Shown here one piece after another: positions 61,251-64,000 of a DNA stretch of 64,000 nt. Source of the DNA: an uncultured Phycisphaerales bacterium (GTDB lineage Bacteria; Planctomycetota; Phycisphaerae; Tepidisphaerales; Tepidisphaeraceae); contig CAIQIQ010000121.1 of the NCBI GenBank assembly GCA_903871935.1, positions 1-64,000 of the forward strand, given 5' to 3'. The notes beneath the pieces were generated by a model. The model worked only from the letters and a program-made list of their open reading frames with translations, did no database searches and had not been told where the DNA came from. The translations under genes and the position numbers were made by a program. Each line of letters starts with the position of its first letter. The first letter of the stretch is position 1.

Positions 61251-62438
61251 ATGGGATTTGCCAGCGGTTCAATTTCGTTCAGGCGTTACGCGGTGATCGG
61301 TCCTCGGCAGCCGGAACTTCCGGATGAGAAGCTGCTGGAAAAGCTTGAAGAGAACGCGCTGAAGATTGGTGAACTGGGGGTTCCCGAACCGGTGGAATAT
61401 GGCTGGTCGGGCGCCCGCCATGTGTTGGATGGCGCGTTTTCATTCCAGAACAACGTCTATAACGACTGTCTCTACTTCGCTTTGCGCATCGACACAAACA
61501 AGGTGCCGGGTGAGCTGAAGAAGGCCTATCAGCTCATGGAAGAGGAGGCGATCGCGAAGGATAATCCCTCTGGCTTCATCTCCAAGAAGCAGAAGAAGGA
61601 TGTGAAGACCACGATCACGCGGAAGGTCGAGGATGAGTTGCGCTCGGGGAAGTTCCGCCGGTCAAAGATCATCCCGATGCTGTGGGATCTGCCCAGTGGC
61701 ATGGTCTATTGCCAGGCGGGGCAGGGCGATCAGGAGAAGCTGCTGGAGATCTTCAATCGCACCTTCAATCTGGACTTGCAGCCGCTTTCATCGGGCTCGA
61801 TTGCGCTGCGATTGCTCGAACCGCAAGGCAAACGCCGGGATTATGAGGACCTGAAACCGTCACGGTTTGTGTACGGGCCGGGTGGGGAATCGCAATGGCC
61901 GGATTATCCGTGGGTGATGAAGGGGCCGGAGCCGAAGGATTTCCTGGGCAATGAGTTTGTGCTGTGGCTGTGGCACGAGGCCGATGGCAAGACCGGCGTG
62001 ATCAAGCTGGGCAAGGGAGATGCAACCGTCCTGTTCGACAAGGCGCTTGATCTGGATTGCACGTATGGTGAGACCGGGCGCGATTCGTTGCGCGGCGCCG
62101 GAGTCAGCCGGATGCCCGAGGCGATGGATGCGCTGCGTTCGGGCAAAGCGCCGCGGAAGGCGGGTCTGGTGCTGGATATGCATGGTTCACAGTACTCACT
62201 GATGCTTGGCGCCGAGCAACTTGCCTTTGCCGGGCTGAAGATGCCGGAGATCGAGGAGGCCGATTCGCCGCGCACGCTCTTTGAGGAGCGGATTACCCAG
62301 ATCCGCGACTTCTGCAAGAGTTTCGATGAGCTGTATGGAGCATTCCTCAAGGCCCGAGTTGGCGGTTGGGATGGCGTGCGGCAGTCGATCCGCAAATGGA
62401 TGGGCGAAACTCCGGTGAGGAAATCGGCGGCGGCATAG
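61251..62438 (+). CDS. RdgC-like recombination-associated protein
   Basis: 395 aa, longer than E. coli RdgC. The N-terminus MGFASGSISFRRY, the basic block SKKQKKDVKTTITRKVEDEL, SKIIPMLWDLPSGMVYC and the ensuing LLEIFNRTFNLDLQPL follow the RdgC layout, a ring-shaped DNA-binding inhibitor of RecA. The ATG at 61251 is preferred over 61239; neither has a Shine-Dalgarno. Confidence 0.65.
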   Translation: MGFASGSISFRRYAVIGPRQPELPDEKLLEKLEENALKIGELGVPEPVEYGWSGARHVLDGAFSFQNNVYNDCLYFALRIDTNKVPGELKKAYQLMEEEAIAKDNPSGFISKKQKKDVKTTITRKVEDELRSGKFRRSKIIPMLWDLPSGMVYCQAGQGDQEKLLEIFNRTFNLDLQPLSSGSIALRLLEPQGKRRDYEDLKPSRFVYGPGGESQWPDYPWVMKGPEPKDFLGNEFVLWLWHEADGKTGVIKLGKGDATVLFDKALDLDCTYGETGRDSLRGAGVSRMPEAMDALRSGKAPRKAGLVLDMHGSQYSLMLGAEQLAFAGLKMPEIEEADSPRTLFEERITQIRDFCKSFDELYGAFLKARVGGWDGVRQSIRKWMGETPVRKSAAA

Positions 62439-62481
62439 CTGAGACTTTGGACGGACACTGCCCGAACAGGAGCGAAATGTC

Positions 62482-63585
62482 ATGTTAAAGGAAGAACTTG
62501 CCCGACGGGAATTGCCGGAGCTTCTAAAGTTGGCGGACGGCCGGAAGGTGACGCCAGATCTTTGGCCAGAGAGAAGGAAGGAACTTCTGGACATCCTTTG
62601 CCGGAACATCTACGGATATACGCCGGCGTCGCCCGAACGGGTGACCGGAAAGATCCTGAGCGAGGATGCCTACGCCTTTGCCGGAAAGGTGGTGCAGCAG
62701 AAGATCGAGATCTCGTTCGCCACGCCCAAGGGCGAGTTCAGCTTTGCGTTCGATCTGTTCCTGCCGAAGAGTAAGGCCAAGGCGCCAGTGTTTCTGCACA
62801 TTGCGTTCCGGCCGGACATTCCTGACCGGTATACGCCGGTTGAGGAGATCATCGACAATGGCTTTGCGTTGGCGCTGTTCTGTTATCACGACGTTTCGCG
62901 GGATGCGGTGAATGGCGATTACACCCTGGGGCTGGCGGGCAAGTTCTACAACGGCGGCCAGCGCCGGCCGGACGAGTGGGGGCGCATCGGTGTTTGGGCC
63001 TACGCCGCCAGCCGCGTGCTGGACTATCTGCTCACCCGCGATGAGGTGGACCACCAGCACATCGCGGTCGTCGGGCATTCGCGTCTGGGCAAAACCGCCT
63101 TGTGGACGGCGGCTCAGGATGAACGTTTCTTCATGGCCATTTCCAACAACTCCGGGTTCGGCGGCGCGGCTATCGCCAAGCGCGGCAGTGGCGAACGCGT
63201 CGCCGATTTCATCCGCGTCGGCAGTTGGGACTGGTACTGCGAAACCTTCAAGAGCTACCTGGGCAAAGAGGATGAGAATACCGTGTACGATCAGCACATG
63301 CTCCTGGCGCTGATCGCTTCGCGACGGCTGTATGTGGCCAGCGCGGAATTGGATCGAGGCGCGGATCCCAGGTCGGAGTTCCTGTCCTGCTACAGTGCCA
63401 GCGCGGTGTACCGGTTGCTGGGGCATAAGGGGCTGGTGACACCCGATCAATATCCGGAGCCAAATACGAGTCTGCATGATGGCGAGATTGGCTATCACAT
63501 CCGGACCGGCACGCATTATTTCAGCCGGTATGATTGGAAAGAGTACATGAAGTATTTTCGTCAGGTACTGCGCGCGACGCGCTGA
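62482..63585 (+). CDS. CE15-like alpha/beta hydrolase (glucuronoyl-esterase relative)
   Basis: 367 aa, no signal peptide. Nucleophile Ser200 lies in GHSRLGKTALW (CE15 has GCSRxGK), followed by DERFFMAISNNSGFGGAA. RRPDEWGRIGVWAYAASRVLDYL is also typical, given here in part as WGRIGVWAYAASR. Plant-wall esterase action is likely, but cytosolic location is odd. AGGAG is 9 nt before the ATG. Its end overlaps the next, convergent gene by 25 nt. Confidence 0.75.
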   Translation: MLKEELARRELPELLKLADGRKVTPDLWPERRKELLDILCRNIYGYTPASPERVTGKILSEDAYAFAGKVVQQKIEISFATPKGEFSFAFDLFLPKSKAKAPVFLHIAFRPDIPDRYTPVEEIIDNGFALALFCYHDVSRDAVNGDYTLGLAGKFYNGGQRRPDEWGRIGVWAYAASRVLDYLLTRDEVDHQHIAVVGHSRLGKTALWTAAQDERFFMAISNNSGFGGAAIAKRGSGERVADFIRVGSWDWYCETFKSYLGKEDENTVYDQHMLLALIASRRLYVASAELDRGADPRSEFLSCYSASAVYRLLGHKGLVTPDQYPEPNTSLHDGEIGYHIRTGTHYFSRYDWKEYMKYFRQVLRATR

Positions 63586-64000
63586 TAAAGGACTAGCTCG
63601 CTCGTGCAGGGAGCATCCAGACGTACCGTCAGCCCGACGCCGGTGAGTTCTCTTCCCGTGGCACGGAATCTCTCTTGGCGATTGTCGAGCGTCACATCGT
63701 ACTGGGTTTCGAGGCTGACACCGTGTAGATGCACCGTATATTCACTGTCATCTCCGCCGAGGCGGAATATGCCTGCATAGCCGCGGCTCTTGTCCTTGGC
63801 GGCGTATTCCAGCACGCACCAGGGAGCCGGGCTGGTCAGGCCGATGTCGGGGGTATGGTGAAACACCTGCGGTTTCTGTGCGATAATGGGGCCGGTGAAA
63901 TCGTTGGCCAGCTTGAGGTAGCGTCGGGTCTTGTCGCAGGAGGGGGTTGAGCGATCGGCATCCTGTGCGCCGAAGCCGACGAAGATGGGCTGGGCGAAGA
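63561..64000 (-). CDS. C-terminal part of a carbohydrate-active protein, truncated by window end
   Basis: The reading frame is open from the right end of the window to a TGA at 63561-63563, about 145 residues. The visible part is beta-rich; TLDNRQERFRATGRELTGVG and SELVLYQRV resemble the C-terminal beta domain of GH36/GH27-type alpha-galactosidase-like proteins. The catalytic domain lies outside the window. Confidence 0.5.
   Translation of the reverse strand, partial: FAQPIFVGFGAQDADRSTPSCDKTRRYLKLANDFTGPIIAQKPQVFHHTPDIGLTSPAPWCVLEYAAKDKSRGYAGIFRLGGDDSEYTVHLHGVSLETQYDVTLDNRQERFRATGRELTGVGLTVRLDAPCTSELVLYQRVARST

Overview
The window is high-GC DNA from a Gram-negative bacterium, most likely a planctomycete of the Phycisphaerae type. 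The evidence is indirect: lipid A and Kdo genes (lpxB, kdsB) plus a heptosyltransferase-like gene, a PEP-CTERM protein, YXWGXW-repeat and VIT/VWA proteins, a chimeric vWA membrane protein, and paired membrane proteins carrying a CxxCGYDLRA...CPECG zinc ribbon. No rRNA, intact tRNA, CRISPR array, transposase or phage gene is visible. It looks like ordinary chromosome with some accessory insertions.

Layout. 0.3-9.6 kb: an exported parvulin-type PPIase with a strong terminator, a Ser/Thr kinase overlapping a YpdA-like flavoprotein, dTMP kinase, a YXWGXW protein, and a VIT-vWA/vWA pair. 9.8-16.6 kb: an archaemetzincin-TPR fusion, a nucleotidyltransferase-like protein, then HAD phosphatase, kdsB and a divergent pyrG, a lipoprotein and aat. 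16.7-23.1 kb is the most accessory-like part: a large carbohydrate-active-like protein, an XRE regulator with a tandem-palindrome operator, a long inverted repeat, a radical SAM enzyme opposite a 41-codon ORF, and a structured RNA leader before a 68-aa protein. 23.1-30.2 kb: lpxB divergent from the fatty-acid operon rpmF-plsX-fabH-fabD-fabG-acpP-fabF.

30.2-41.6 kb: CE7-like esterase, thioredoxin-like protein, M28 peptidase, PEP-CTERM protein, DUF4038-like hydrolase, SH3b protein, sugar isomerase-like protein, metallo-hydrolase, TruD and an Amt-like protein lacking both pore histidines. 41.7-49.2 kb: one co-directional block with a CBS-pair protein, four subunits of a sulfhydrogenase-type (group 3b-like) NiFe hydrogenase, a Cache histidine kinase and a response regulator fused to CBS domains. 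49.2-64 kb: glycosyltransferase 9, a ferredoxin-like aldo/keto reductase, a vWA membrane protein, a TPR protein, zinc-ribbon paralogs with a decayed copy, polA, a DUF1328 protein, a PRC-barrel protein, an RdgC-like protein, a CE15-like esterase and the 3' end of a gene running off the window.

The strongest candidates for something undescribed are (i) the ~240-nt leader RNA before the 68-aa ORF, in which the apical loop of one hairpin is perfectly complementary to ten bases covering the Shine-Dalgarno site, (ii) the Amt-like protein without its twin-His, and (iii) the hydrogenase block, whose large subunit ends exactly at its last metal-ligand motif. All functions are assigned by reading motifs; no database search was possible.
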